Shown: positions 1-7,920 of the stretch, in pieces
How positions within the stretch are numbered: the stretch's first letter is position 1
How the letters are laid out: every line of letters starts with the position of its first letter
Origin: an uncultured Oscillospiraceae bacterium
GTDB taxonomy: Bacteria; Bacillota; Clostridia; Oscillospirales; Oscillospiraceae
Assembly: GCA_910587285.1 (NCBI GenBank)
Contig: CAJULM010000001.1
Coordinates: forward strand, 62,001 to 126,000
Reading direction: 5' to 3'
DNA length: 64,000 bases
The notes under the pieces: generated by a model
The model's input: the letters and a program-made list of their open reading frames with translations, nothing else
Databases searched by the model: none
Told to the model about the DNA's origin: nothing
Program-made: the position numbers and the translations under genes

Positions 1-418
1 CGAGAACAGCCCCACCCTGACCTACAACCTGATTGGCCGCCATCAGAGCCGGTACGTCACCACCCGCGTAGCATCGGTGAAATCCCCCTGGATGCTGCTC
101 AGCCACGTGGGCGACCTCCATGCCATCCCTGTGTCCCACGGCGAGGGCCGGTTTGTGGCCCCGCAGGACGTGCTAAACGGCCTCATCGCCAATGGACAGG
201 TGGCCACCCAGTACGTGGATATGGACGGCGTGCCCTCCATGGACATCGCGGTGAACCCCAACGGCTCCATGCTGGCCATTGAAGGAATTTTCTCCCCCGA
301 CGGGCGAGTGTTCGGCAAGATGTGCCACTCCGAGCGGCGGGGGGAGTTCGTGGCGAAAAACATCTCCGGCGACAAGCTCCAGCCCATTTTTGATTCTGGA
401 GCATTGTACTTCCGTTAA
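1..418 (+). CDS. purL: Phosphoribosylformylglycinamidine synthase, C-terminal end (partial)
   Basis: This is the last ~138 residues of FGAM synthase, the glutamine-dependent enzyme that converts FGAR to FGAM in de novo purine synthesis. The open frame runs in from the left edge (first full codon at 2) to TAA at 416-418, so the GTG at 77 is internal. Visible motifs belong to the glutamine amidotransferase domain of the large, single-chain PurL form: PTLTYNLIGRH near the edge, then PVSHGEGRFVA with the His expected in the catalytic triad, the NGQVATQYVD segment, and the terminal SPDGRVFGKMCHSERR block carrying the Glu next to His. In most relatives the last motif reads GKMGHSER; the Cys here is a minor difference. 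Identification is firm; the amino-terminal nine tenths lie outside the window. Confidence 0.95.
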   Translation, partial: ENSPTLTYNLIGRHQSRYVTTRVASVKSPWMLLSHVGDLHAIPVSHGEGRFVAPQDVLNGLIANGQVATQYVDMDGVPSMDIAVNPNGSMLAIEGIFSPDGRVFGKMCHSERRGEFVAKNISGDKLQPIFDSGALYFR

Positions 419-421
419 TGA

Positions 422-455
422 AAAAGGAAGTACGGCATATGCCGTACTTCCTTTT
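422..455. terminator. Bidirectional intrinsic terminator between purL and the acetyltransferase
   Basis: A perfect 34-bp palindrome with 17-bp arms (422-438 and 439-455) meets at CATATG and is flanked by A4 on the left and T4 on the right. It lies between two convergent genes (stops at 418 and 459) and reads as a terminator in both directions. In RNA a few central bases must stay unpaired to form the loop. Confidence 0.85.
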
Positions 456-458
456 CCT

Positions 459-1085
459 TTACCGCAGCCGCTCCAGGCAGCCGGACTGAATTGCCTCTAA
501 ATTGGCGGCAATGCGCTCCTCCGGCCAGTCCCACCAGCGCAGCGACAGCAGCGATTGAATGGTATCATCGTCAAACCGCTTGCGGATGAGCTTTGCCGGA
601 ACTCCGCCCATAATGGCATAGGGCGGCACATCGTGCGTCACTACGGCGCGCGCGCCGATAACGGCCCCGTCGCCGATGGTCACGCCCGCCAAGACAACAG
701 CCTCATAGCCGATCCAAACGTCATTGCCCACCACAATATTCCCCTTGTTGTCCCACGCCCGGGGAATATTCTCCACCGTCAGGTCCCACTCCTCAAAAAA
801 GATGGGAAAGGGGTAGGTGGACAGACTGCCCAAGGCGTGATTTGCGCTGTTAAACAGAAACTTTGCGCCGCAGGCGATGGAACAGAACTTTCCAATAACC
901 AGCTTTTCGCGGTTGACGGCGTAGTGGTAGAGCACGTTGTTTTTTTGAAAGTCCCTGGGGTCGCGGACAAAATCGTCATAGGTGGTGTAGGCCCCTACGG
1001 TAATGGAGGGATCTGTCACCACATTTTGCAGATAGACGGTGCTGTGCCCCTGGGAGCGGGGATAAATTTTCCATTGCGGGATCAT
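459..1085 (-). CDS. Vat/CatB-type xenobiotic acetyltransferase (hexapeptide repeat)
   Basis: This 208-residue left-handed beta-helix acetyltransferase probably moves acetyl from acetyl-CoA to a hydroxyl of a small molecule in the cytoplasm. The layout matches streptogramin A acetyltransferases (Vat) and CatB chloramphenicol acetyltransferases: an LYHY element, KLVIGKFCSIACGAKF, the FNSANHALGSLSTYPF stretch whose NH(A/R) His is the catalytic base of the family, IVVGNDVWIGYEAVVLAGV repeats, and the C-terminal RFDDDTIQSLLSLRWWDWP typical of Vat. Length equals the family norm. The start is set by AGGAGGT at 1092-1098. It has its own promoter at 1184-1212 and a leader of about 90 nt. Resistance to streptogramins or chloramphenicol is possible but not proven, since many chromosomal members have unknown substrates. 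Confidence 0.85.
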   Translation of the reverse strand: MIPQWKIYPRSQGHSTVYLQNVVTDPSITVGAYTTYDDFVRDPRDFQKNNVLYHYAVNREKLVIGKFCSIACGAKFLFNSANHALGSLSTYPFPIFFEEWDLTVENIPRAWDNKGNIVVGNDVWIGYEAVVLAGVTIGDGAVIGARAVVTHDVPPYAIMGGVPAKLIRKRFDDDTIQSLLSLRWWDWPEERIAANLEAIQSGCLERLR

Positions 1086-1183
1086 CTAAATACCTCCTGA
1101 GCATCGTTTCCATCATAAGACGATCCCGCTCAGGACAATACAGCGCTTCACGCATACCACCTCGCCGGAAATGGGATGAGGCC

Positions 1184-1212
1184 AGTATACCATACGCCGC
1201 GGCGGCAATCAA
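1184..1212 (-). promoter_or_regulatory. Sigma-A promoter of the Vat-like acetyltransferase
   Basis: On the minus strand TTGATT (1207-1212), a 17-bp spacer and TATACT (1184-1189) form a good promoter. It starts 10 bp beyond the stop codon of the upstream regulator gene and gives a predicted leader of about 90 nt before the acetyltransferase start. Confidence 0.6.
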
Positions 1213-1222
1213 GCCGGACCCA

Positions 1223-1807
1223 TCACAGCTTCTCCCGAAACAGCCCATGGCGATTGCAGTACCAGTATAGGTAGCCTCCGCCCCGCGGGTAGAACCGGGC
1301 CGCGGGCTGTCCCTCCGGGTAGAGCTTCACCAGCTCGAACCGGCCGGTGGTCACATAGGCCATAAACGAAATCGAGTGGTCCTTGCGCATTTCATGGGAA
1401 ACGGAGAAAAAATGTTCCCCGTCAAAGCTCTCCCGAATGAGCCGGTGCCCCTCGTCCGGCTCCTCCGCCTCCAAAGGCGGCAACGCCACGCCGCAGCAGG
1501 ACACCACCGCCGGACCGGCGGAGTGGATGATATTTCCGCACACCGGGCAGACGTACAGGGGAGAGCGCAGAATATTGGCCGAACGGTTGGAATTGATCAC
1601 CTGCTCGCCCGAGAGCAGCTCAGGCACAGAAATGCCCAGCGCTCCAGCCAGCGGCTCCAGCAGCGTGACATCGGGCAGGCCCCGGGCGTTCTCCCACTTG
1701 GACACCGCCTTGTCTGTCACCCCGATTTTCTCCGCCAGCTGAGCCTGTGTCAAACGCCGGCCTTCCCGCAGGCGTTTGATGGTTCCGCCTGTGACATAAT
1801 GATCCAT
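1223..1807 (-). CDS. XRE-family regulator fused to a desulfoferrodoxin-like iron domain
   Basis: This 194-residue protein has two parts. Residues ~5-65 are an XRE/Cro helix-turn-helix (IKRLREGRRLTQAQLAEKIG, then KAVSKWENARGLPDV). After a CPVCG pair at ~88-92, residues ~120-194 resemble the desulfoferrodoxin/superoxide reductase Fe(His)4Cys domain: EHFFSVSHEM, DHSISFM, and the terminal YCNRHGLF, which supplies the Cys and last His ligand of that family. The likely role is DNA binding tuned by an iron centre, meaning redox, superoxide or iron sensing; this is inferred. It is monocistronic, and the promoter of the acetyltransferase begins right after its stop. A ribosome site AAAGGAAG precedes the ATG. 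The domain match rests on motif spacing that I can see; metal binding is not shown. Confidence 0.8.
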   Translation of the reverse strand: MDHYVTGGTIKRLREGRRLTQAQLAEKIGVTDKAVSKWENARGLPDVTLLEPLAGALGISVPELLSGEQVINSNRSANILRSPLYVCPVCGNIIHSAGPAVVSCCGVALPPLEAEEPDEGHRLIRESFDGEHFFSVSHEMRKDHSISFMAYVTTGRFELVKLYPEGQPAARFYPRGGGYLYWYCNRHGLFREKL

Positions 1808-1884
1808 TTCGCGTCACTTCCTTTCTCCCCTACCATATCACAGGACGAAAACGCCGGCAACCTACGCCCCGTAGAGTCCAGCGC

Positions 1885-1917
1885 AAAAAGCCGGACCTGC
1901 CCCACGGCAGGCCCGGC
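1885..1917 (-). terminator. Intrinsic terminator after the yerC-like gene
   Basis: Minus-strand hairpin with arms 1906-1917 and 1890-1901 (one G-U pair) and a 4-nt loop, followed by T5 (1885-1889). It sits just downstream of the stop at 1923. Confidence 0.8.
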
Positions 1918-1922
1918 GCACG

Positions 1923-2219
1923 TCACCCTTTTTTCTCCTTTCGGCGCTCAATCATCCTCCGAAAGCCCCCCGTGCCGAAGGAAAAGATGCGGTTCACGCG
2001 GCTGATTGTGGCTGAGCTGGCCCCTGTCCGCTCCAGAATCTCGGTGTACACCAGCCCCTGGTCCAGCAGCAGAGCCACATCGTAGCGCTGCTCCATGGCC
2101 CGCAGCTCGCCCACAGTGCACAAATCATCGAAAAAGGCGCGGCACTCCTCCATGCTGGAAAGCTCCAAAATACTCTCGTAGAGCGCTGTGCTGCGCTCCT
2201 TTGCGCTTGCCTTGGGCAT
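1923..2219 (-). CDS. YerC/YecD family TrpR-related DNA-binding protein
   Basis: This small (~98 residue) protein of the TrpR-like superfamily contains the family signature ECRAFFDDLCTVGELRAMEQR followed by the helix-turn-helix TGASSATISRVNRIFSFG. Bacillus YerC and its relatives are presumed transcriptional repressors of unknown ligand. An ATG at 2228 abuts the GGGAGG ribosome site with no spacing, so the ATG ending at 2219, nine bases further on, is the better start; the difference is three residues. It has a strong promoter at 2256-2284 and its own terminator, so it is transcribed alone. Confidence 0.88.
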   Translation of the reverse strand: MPKASAKERSTALYESILELSSMEECRAFFDDLCTVGELRAMEQRYDVALLLDQGLVYTEILERTGASSATISRVNRIFSFGTGGFRRMIERRKEKKG

Positions 2220-2255
2220 CGCGTCCATCCTCCCTTGGTTTGATTTCGTAGATGT

Positions 2256-2284
2256 ATTTTAGCAGACAAAAGCGCTAAAGGCAA
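2256..2284 (-). promoter_or_regulatory. Sigma-A promoter of the yerC-like gene
   Basis: Minus strand TTGCCT (2279-2284), 17-bp spacer, TAAAAT (2256-2261). Predicted start of transcription is about 30 nt before the coding region. Confidence 0.65.
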
Positions 2285-2377
2285 GAGCGCAAAATCAATC
2301 TTGTCGAATTTCAGAAAATTTTTCCCTCTCCCGCCCCCAACTTCGCGGGTTTTTCACTTCTCATCCCGCCCGCTTTG

Positions 2378-2386
2378 TGATACAAT
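2378..2386 (+). promoter_or_regulatory. Extended -10 promoter of the metallophosphoesterase operon
   Basis: TGATACAAT matches the extended -10 form TGnTATAAT. No good -35 box is placed 17 bp upstream. It lies about 60 nt before the first gene of the operon. Confidence 0.5.
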
Positions 2387-2446
2387 ATGAATGTGTTCCG
2401 CGCAAAGGGCACAGCATGAAGTTATGATGCAAAGGATGTGGAAGCC

Positions 2447-3556
2447 ATGCACCAATCTGCCTGCGTAATCCGGCCCAGCATTGAACCGGGCCGCCGGGTC
2501 ATTGCCATCAGCGACATTCACGGCAATCTGCTCTACCTCCAAGGCCTGTTGAAAAAGCTGCGCTTTTCTCCAGACGACGTGCTTATTCTGGTGGGCGATC
2601 TGCTGGAGAAGGGAACGCACAGCCTGGGTGTGCTGCGGTATGTGATGGAGCTGCAAAAAAACCATACCGTCTATTCCCTGTGCGGAAACTGCGACCATAT
2701 CGACAGAGTATTTTTAGAGGGCCGCCCCGGCGTGGATGAGACGCTTTGGCCCATCCTCAACTACTGGCGGGAGCGCTCCACCCTGCTGCAAATGGGGCTG
2801 GAGCTGGGCCACCCCATGCCCCAGCGCGCCTCCGACCTGCCCGCCCTGCGCGCCGCCCTGCTGGACTACTACCCCAGGGAGGCCCAGTTCCTGCTCACCC
2901 TTCCCCACATCCTGGAGGCGGGGAATTTCATCTTCGTCCACGGCGGCATCCCCAGGGAGGACCGGCTGGAGGAGCTGGACGCCTACTCCTGCATGAAAAA
3001 TGACGACTTTCTGGGCCAAGGGCACAGCTTCCAAAAATGGGTGGTGGTGGGCCACTGGCCGGTGACCCTGTACGACCCCCATATTCAGTGCGCCAACCCC
3101 CTCCTCCACCAAGCGCGGCATATCGCCTCCATCGACGGGGGCTGTGTGCTCAAGCTGGACGGGCAGCTCAACGCACTCGTCATCCCCGACATCAACGGGG
3201 ACCGGCTGGAGACGGCGTCCTACGACGACTTTCCCCTTATCACCGCCTTAGAGGCACAGCAGCCCTGTGAGAACTCGCTAAACATCCGCTGGTCGGACAG
3301 CGTGGTGGAGGTGCTGGCGGAGGGCGGGGACTGCGTATTCATCCGCCACCCCACCTCGGGGCGGACCATGTGGCTGCCCCGAGACTACGTAAGCGTGTGG
3401 CAGGACGGCAAAACCCACACGGAGGACGCCACCGACTACCGGCTTCCCGTGGCCGCCGGGGACCGACTCAGCCTGGTTCGCCGCACCCAGCGGGGCTGCC
3501 TGGTGAAAAAGGGCGGCATCACCGGCTGGTACCTGGGCCAGATACAATTTGATTGA
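2447..3556 (+). CDS. Calcineurin-like metallophosphoesterase with C-terminal SH3-like domain
   Basis: Residues ~15-215 (of 369) form a Ser/Thr-phosphatase-type metallophosphoesterase: ISDIHGN (DxH), LVGDLLEKG (GD), CGNCDHID (GNxDH variant), IFVHGGI and VVGHWPV (GH). These are the usual ligands for a two-metal site, so hydrolysis of a phosphate ester is expected; the substrate is unknown. The last ~90 residues look like a small all-beta, SH3-like domain. A GTG at 2438 is possible, but the AAGGA at 2432-2436 is only 1 nt from it and 10 nt from the ATG at 2447, which I prefer. It is the first gene of an operon with the COG2509 flavoprotein 18 nt downstream. Confidence 0.82.
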   Translation: MHQSACVIRPSIEPGRRVIAISDIHGNLLYLQGLLKKLRFSPDDVLILVGDLLEKGTHSLGVLRYVMELQKNHTVYSLCGNCDHIDRVFLEGRPGVDETLWPILNYWRERSTLLQMGLELGHPMPQRASDLPALRAALLDYYPREAQFLLTLPHILEAGNFIFVHGGIPREDRLEELDAYSCMKNDDFLGQGHSFQKWVVVGHWPVTLYDPHIQCANPLLHQARHIASIDGGCVLKLDGQLNALVIPDINGDRLETASYDDFPLITALEAQQPCENSLNIRWSDSVVEVLAEGGDCVFIRHPTSGRTMWLPRDYVSVWQDGKTHTEDATDYRLPVAAGDRLSLVRRTQRGCLVKKGGITGWYLGQIQFD

Positions 3557-3574
3557 AGCATAAGGGAGATCGCC

Positions 3575-4981
3575 ATGAACAACCAATATGACGTGATGAT
3601 TTTAGGCACCGGCGAGGCGGGCATCTACGCCGCCTACGAGCTGGCCCTGAAATGCCCCGCCGCCAAGGTGCTGGTAGTGGACCAGGGGGCGGATATCTAC
3701 CGCCGCCAGTGCCCCATTGTGGCGGGCAAGGTCAAAACCTGCATCCAGTGCAGGGTGTGCGGGACCATGTGCGGCTTCGGCGGCGCGGGAGCTTTTTCCG
3801 ACGGAAAATTCAACTTCACCACCGCCTTCGGCGGCTGGCTCACCGACTTTCTGGAGCAGAAGGAGGTCATGGAGCTCATCGACTACGTGGACGCGCTGAA
3901 CGTACAGCATGGGGCCACTACCCAGGCCTACTCCACCTCTACCCCGGAGGCAAAGGCCCTGGAGCGGGAGGCGCTGAAGTACGACCTCCACCTCCTTCAA
4001 GCCCGGTGCAAGCATTTGGGCACGGAAAACAACCTGAACATCCTCACCAGCATCTACGAGGCCATCCGGGAACAGCACACCTTCAAATTTGACACCGCCG
4101 TCACCTCCATCGAGGCCAAGGACGGCGCATACACCCTGGTCACGGAAAATGGGGAACGCTTCACCGCCCCCTTCCTCATCGCGGGCCCCGGCCGCTCCGG
4201 GGCGGAGTGGTTCGCCAACCAGTGCAAGGGGCTGGGGCTGGAGGTGCTGAACAACCAGGTGGACATTGGCGTGCGGGTGGAGCTGCCCGCCACCGTGTTT
4301 GAGCACATCACCGACGTGGTGTATGAATCCAAGCTGGTCTACCGCACCAAGCAGTACGGCGACCAGGTGCGCACCTTCTGCATGAACCCCTACGGCCACG
4401 TGGTGGCGGAAAATGTGGAGGGCATCAACACGGTGAACGGCCACTCCTACTCCGACCCAGCCCTGCGCAGCGAGAACACCAACTTCGCCCTGCTGGTGTC
4501 CAACCGCTTCACCTCCCCCTTCAACGAGCCCTACCGCTACGGCAAGCACATCGCGTCCCTGTCCAATATGCTGGCGGGGGGCGTGCTGGTCCAGCGGTTC
4601 GGGGATCTGACGGCGGGCATCCGCACCAACGAGCACCGGCTGGGCCACTCCTTCGTCCGGCCCACCCTGACAGCGGCGGTGCCGGGGGACCTGTCCCTGG
4701 CCCTGCCCAAGCGGCAGCTGGACGATATCATCGAGATGATCTACGCCCTGGACAAGCTGGCCCCCGGCGCGGCCAACTACGACACCCTGCTCTACGGCGC
4801 GGAGGTGAAGTTCTACTCTGCCCGGATCAAGCTGTCCCACGAGCTGGAGACCGCCCTCCCCGGCTTCTTCGCCGTGGGGGACGGGGCGGGAGTCACCCGT
4901 GGGCTGGCCCAGGCGGGAGCCTCCGGCGTCAAGGCGGCAAGGGTAGTGGCGGCGCGGCTCAACGGAGGAGCCGGGCAATGA
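3575..4981 (+). CDS. COG2509-type FAD-dependent dehydrogenase
   Basis: This 468-residue flavoprotein starts with a Rossmann dinucleotide site (DVMILGTGEAGIYAAYELAL). A cysteine-rich stretch follows, CIQCRVCGTMCGFGGAGAFSDG, and a late FAD-contact segment is visible at FFAVGDGAGVTRGLAQAGASG. This is the pattern of the uncharacterised FAD-dependent dehydrogenases of COG2509, common in anaerobic Firmicutes. The cluster CxxCxxCxxxC could hold an iron-sulfur centre, but that is inference. The start has AAGGGAGAT just upstream. The stop overlaps the start of the FMN reductase gene by 4 nt, suggesting translational coupling and perhaps a shared electron-transfer role. The substrate is unknown. Confidence 0.85.
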   Translation: MNNQYDVMILGTGEAGIYAAYELALKCPAAKVLVVDQGADIYRRQCPIVAGKVKTCIQCRVCGTMCGFGGAGAFSDGKFNFTTAFGGWLTDFLEQKEVMELIDYVDALNVQHGATTQAYSTSTPEAKALEREALKYDLHLLQARCKHLGTENNLNILTSIYEAIREQHTFKFDTAVTSIEAKDGAYTLVTENGERFTAPFLIAGPGRSGAEWFANQCKGLGLEVLNNQVDIGVRVELPATVFEHITDVVYESKLVYRTKQYGDQVRTFCMNPYGHVVAENVEGINTVNGHSYSDPALRSENTNFALLVSNRFTSPFNEPYRYGKHIASLSNMLAGGVLVQRFGDLTAGIRTNEHRLGHSFVRPTLTAAVPGDLSLALPKRQLDDIIEMIYALDKLAPGAANYDTLLYGAEVKFYSARIKLSHELETALPGFFAVGDGAGVTRGLAQAGASGVKAARVVAARLNGGAGQ

Positions 4982-5550
4982 ATGTACTGTTGATCAATTG
5001 CAGTCCCGTGAGAAACGGCGCGACCGCGGAGCTTGTCAACCTGGTACAAGCCTTTTTGTCCGGAAAAGCTGATATCAGAGCCGATTGTATTGACAATTAC
5101 GATATCAAATTTTGTAAAGGGTGCAGAAGCTGTCATAAAACCGCCCGCTGTGTCCAGGAAGACGGCGTGATCCAGCTCATGGGCCAGTACCAGTGGGCGG
5201 ATGTCATTGTCTCCGTCTCCCCGTCCTACTGGGCGGATGTCCCGGGGCAGTTCAAGGCGTTTATTGACCGCTGCACCCCCTGGTGTGATACCCACGAGCC
5301 CCACGCCTCCATCGGCGGCGGCAAGCGGGGGTACACCATCGCCCTGCGCACCGGCCCCAGCATGGGGGAGTGCCGCCGGATCATTGAAACCATCGAGCAC
5401 TTTTACGGCCACCTGGAGATCCAGCCCAGGGGGAGCCTGGGACTCTGCTCCATTGAGTACAAGGAGGCCCTGGAGGGGCGAAAGGCGGAGATCCAGGAAT
5501 TCTGCGCCAAAATCATCCAGGAAAACGGACTGGAGAGGGGGGAGCCCTGA
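4978..5550 (+). CDS. NADPH-dependent FMN reductase / flavodoxin-fold protein
   Basis: A 190-residue flavodoxin-fold oxidoreductase. The N-terminal phosphate-binding loop is INCSPVRNGATAELV, followed by the FCKGCRSCHKTARCVQEDG stretch typical of iron-sulfur flavoproteins and related quinone reductases, then VSPSYWADVPGQFKAFIDR, which contacts FMN in the family. It probably uses NAD(P)H to reduce a flavin or quinone. The gene overlaps the FAD dehydrogenase by ATGA, and its TGA shares a base with the next ATG, so three genes are tightly coupled. The first ~150 nt are noticeably less GC-rich than neighbouring genes. Confidence 0.85.
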   Translation: MNVLLINCSPVRNGATAELVNLVQAFLSGKADIRADCIDNYDIKFCKGCRSCHKTARCVQEDGVIQLMGQYQWADVIVSVSPSYWADVPGQFKAFIDRCTPWCDTHEPHASIGGGKRGYTIALRTGPSMGECRRIIETIEHFYGHLEIQPRGSLGLCSIEYKEALEGRKAEIQEFCAKIIQENGLERGEP

Positions 5551-6191
5551 TGATGGACCTACAGCGCGTCAACGGCTACGACGATCCCCGCTTCCCCCAG
5601 GAGGTGCTCCACCAGCACGGGGCCTTCCTGGCGGACGGCGTGCCCTGGGCCTTCCGGGTGGTGTCGGACCGGGGGGCGGTGGTGACAACCGCCCAGCCCA
5701 TCACGCCGGAGGCCCTGGCGGAGCTGGCGGAGGGCTTCCGCTTCTACGCCGGGCACATCACCGACTTTTATGACGAAGCCGGGACGCTGCTGCTGTCCCT
5801 GCCCCCGGTGGAGCGGTGGGAGGTGGACATCGACTCCCTCCAGCCCTCCCAGTTCTCGGTGGACGAGGACAAACGCGCCGCGGTGGACGGCTTCCTCCAC
5901 ACCGCCGCCGATCTGGTGATTCCCGTGACGGAGTTGGCAGACGGGACGCTGTGTACCATGGACGGACACACCCGGCTGTACGCCGCGTGGCGCAAAGGCA
6001 TCCGGCGGGCCATGGTGTTCCGCGCCGCCGACCAGGACATGGCGGCAGGGATCGCGGACTTCGCGGCGGAGGCCCGGAAGCGGGGCATCTTCCACATCCG
6101 GGACATGGCCCTCCTCTCCCATGAGGAGCAGGAGGAGAAGTGGGACGGGTGGTGTGACGCCTACTTTGCACGTCAGGCAGAGGGAAAATAA
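5550..6191 (+). CDS. Hypothetical protein with ParB/sulfiredoxin-like motif
   Basis: This 213-residue soluble protein is the last gene of the four-gene operon. Residues ~130-155 (VTELADGTLCTMDGHTRLYAA) resemble the box II region of ParB/sulfiredoxin-fold proteins, in which a G-H-R type motif binds nucleotide; here it reads DGHTR. The rest is not recognised. The start overlaps the previous stop (TGATG), and a second ATG follows immediately. Without a ParB helix-turn-helix it is not a chromosome partitioning protein. A nucleotide-dependent kinase or ATPase role is conceivable; I do not assign one. Confidence 0.65.
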   Translation: MMDLQRVNGYDDPRFPQEVLHQHGAFLADGVPWAFRVVSDRGAVVTTAQPITPEALAELAEGFRFYAGHITDFYDEAGTLLLSLPPVERWEVDIDSLQPSQFSVDEDKRAAVDGFLHTAADLVIPVTELADGTLCTMDGHTRLYAAWRKGIRRAMVFRAADQDMAAGIADFAAEARKRGIFHIRDMALLSHEEQEEKWDGWCDAYFARQAEGK

Positions 6192-6273
6192 TTTATTTGT
6201 CCAGTTTTTCGCCCCGAAAAAGTGACAAAATTCGTCCTCCTTTCCCAAGCCCCTCCAGCGCAAACCCCCGCCG

Positions 6274-6320
6274 TTCCACAGTTTTCAACAGCTTCCACAC
6301 AGATTTCCACAGCTTCGACA
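6274..6320 (+). repeat. Five tandem TTCCACA-like 7-mers, DnaA-box-like
   Basis: In the 210-bp gap before miaB, TTCCACA (6274), TTCAACA (6284), TTCCACA (6293), TTCCACA (6305) and TTCGACA (6314) occur in the same direction, 9 to 12 bp apart. Each resembles the right half of the DnaA box TTATCCACA. The rest of the gap (6192-6401) has no gene. Confidence 0.5.
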
Positions 6321-6401
6321 CAGCACAACCGGTAGACATAACGCGTGTCAAGCAAAATTTCCCCGGTTTATCTCACAAATTTTTACCTGGAGGGCCTTTC
6401 C

Positions 6402-7838
6402 TTGAAACGAACCACCCCCGTTATCCCCGCTGAGGATGTTCAGCGCCAGAGAGAATACTGCGCCCAGCTGCGCCAGCTCAACGACCAAAAGCCCGCCCCG
6501 CCCCGCGCCTATGTGGATACCTACGGCTGCCAGCAGAACGAGGCCGACTCCGAGCTCATCCGGGGAATGCTGTGCGAGATGGGCTATGACATCACCGACA
6601 CCGACCAGGGAGCGGACGTGATTGTCATCAACACCTGCGCCATCCGGGAACACGCGGAGCAGCGGGTGTTCGGCAACGTGGGGGCCCTGGTCCACGGCAA
6701 GCGCCGCAATCCCAGTCAGATCATCTGCCTGTGCGGCTGTATGGCTCAGGAGCCCCACGTGGCCGACCGGATTCGCCAGACCTACCGCCATGTGGACCTG
6801 GTCTTCGGTCCCCAGCAGCTCTGGCGTTTCCCGGAGCTGCTCCGCCGGGTGGTCCAGCGCCGGGTCCGGGTGTTTGAAAATCAGCCCGACGACGGCGCCA
6901 TTGCCGAAGGCCTGCCCGTGCGCCGTTCGGGCAGGCTGAAGGCCTGGGTGTCCATCATGTACGGCTGCAACAACTTCTGCTCCTACTGCATCGTGCCCTA
7001 CACCCGTGGCCGGGAGCGCAGCCGGGAGCCGGAGGTGATTTTAGGCGAGATCGCAGAGCTGGCCGCCCAGGGGTACAAGGACATCACCCTGCTGGGCCAG
7101 AACGTGAACTCCTACGGCAAGGATTTAGAGGGCGGCTGGGATTTTCCCCGCCTGCTGGAACGGGCCGCCGCCATACCGGGGGAGTTTCTGCTGCGCTTCA
7201 TGACCTCCCACCCCAAGGACGCCACGGAAAAGCTGTTCGACGTGATGGCCAGGTGCGAAAAGGTGGCCCCAGTGATCCACCTTCCCTTCCAATCGGGCAA
7301 TACCCGGGTGCTGACGGCCATGAACCGCCGCTACAGCCGGGAGCAGTATCTGGACAAGGTGGACGCACTGCGCCGGCGCATTCCAAACGTGGTGCTCACC
7401 AGCGACGTGATCGTAGGCTTCCCCGGGGAGACCACAGAGGAGTTTGAGGACACCCTCTCTCTCATTGAGCAGGTGCGCTTTGACGCACTGTTCACCTTCA
7501 TCTACTCCCCCCGGAAGGGCACCCCGGCGGCGGAACTACCCGACCCGATGCCAAAGGAGGAGAAATCCGCCAACTTTGACCGGCTGGTTGACGCTCAGAA
7601 CCGCATCTCCCTGGAAAAGCATCGAGCCTATGTCGGCACCGTGCAGCGCTGCCTCATTGACGGAGCGGGCCAGGACCCCCGAAACAACCTCACCGCCCGC
7701 ACGGCGGGAGGCCGCCTGGTACATCTGAGCGGAGACCCCGCCCTCATCGGGCAATATGTTGACATCAAAATTACGGACTGCTCCACCTGGGCGCTGTTTG
7801 GAGAACTGAGCGTGGAGCACCCGGGAGCAGGCGGTTAA
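6402..7838 (+). CDS. miaB: tRNA-2-methylthio-N6-dimethylallyladenosine synthase
   Basis: MiaB is a radical-SAM methylthiotransferase that converts i6A37 to ms2i6A37 in tRNAs reading UNN codons. Domains in order: UPF0004 with its three cluster cysteines (DTYGCQQNEAD, NTCAIREHAEQR, LCGCMAQ), the radical-SAM core with CxxxCxxC (YGCNNFCSYCIVPYTRGRE), GQNVNSYG, and a C-terminal TRAM domain. I choose TTG at 6402 because GGAGGG (6389-6394) is 7 nt upstream; a longer frame reaches GTG at 6345 with no ribosome site. Length is 478 residues, normal for the family. It is followed 82 nt later by mreD. Confidence 0.95.
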   Translation: MKRTTPVIPAEDVQRQREYCAQLRQLNDQKPAPPRAYVDTYGCQQNEADSELIRGMLCEMGYDITDTDQGADVIVINTCAIREHAEQRVFGNVGALVHGKRRNPSQIICLCGCMAQEPHVADRIRQTYRHVDLVFGPQQLWRFPELLRRVVQRRVRVFENQPDDGAIAEGLPVRRSGRLKAWVSIMYGCNNFCSYCIVPYTRGRERSREPEVILGEIAELAAQGYKDITLLGQNVNSYGKDLEGGWDFPRLLERAAAIPGEFLLRFMTSHPKDATEKLFDVMARCEKVAPVIHLPFQSGNTRVLTAMNRRYSREQYLDKVDALRRRIPNVVLTSDVIVGFPGETTEEFEDTLSLIEQVRFDALFTFIYSPRKGTPAAELPDPMPKEEKSANFDRLVDAQNRISLEKHRAYVGTVQRCLIDGAGQDPRNNLTARTAGGRLVHLSGDPALIGQYVDIKITDCSTWALFGELSVEHPGAGG

Positions 7839-7920
7839 GACACGAAGCGGAGTGGACGGCTTTGCGGGGCCACCGGAAAAAGCGCGGATGAAACGCAATC
7901 ACTTTTGAAAAGGAAACCTC

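Noticed and set aside
3602..4978. A 458-codon open frame on the minus strand opposite the COG2509 flavoprotein
   Set aside because: It is a GC-rich shadow of the real gene: Gly/Val/His/Gln-rich, no domain, no ribosome site, and fully antisense to a recognised enzyme.
6194..6237. TATTTGTCC and AATTCGTCC words resembling the LytTR repeats
   Set aside because: They are 35 bp apart, not ~21, and no promoter lies 28 bp downstream. Probably chance.
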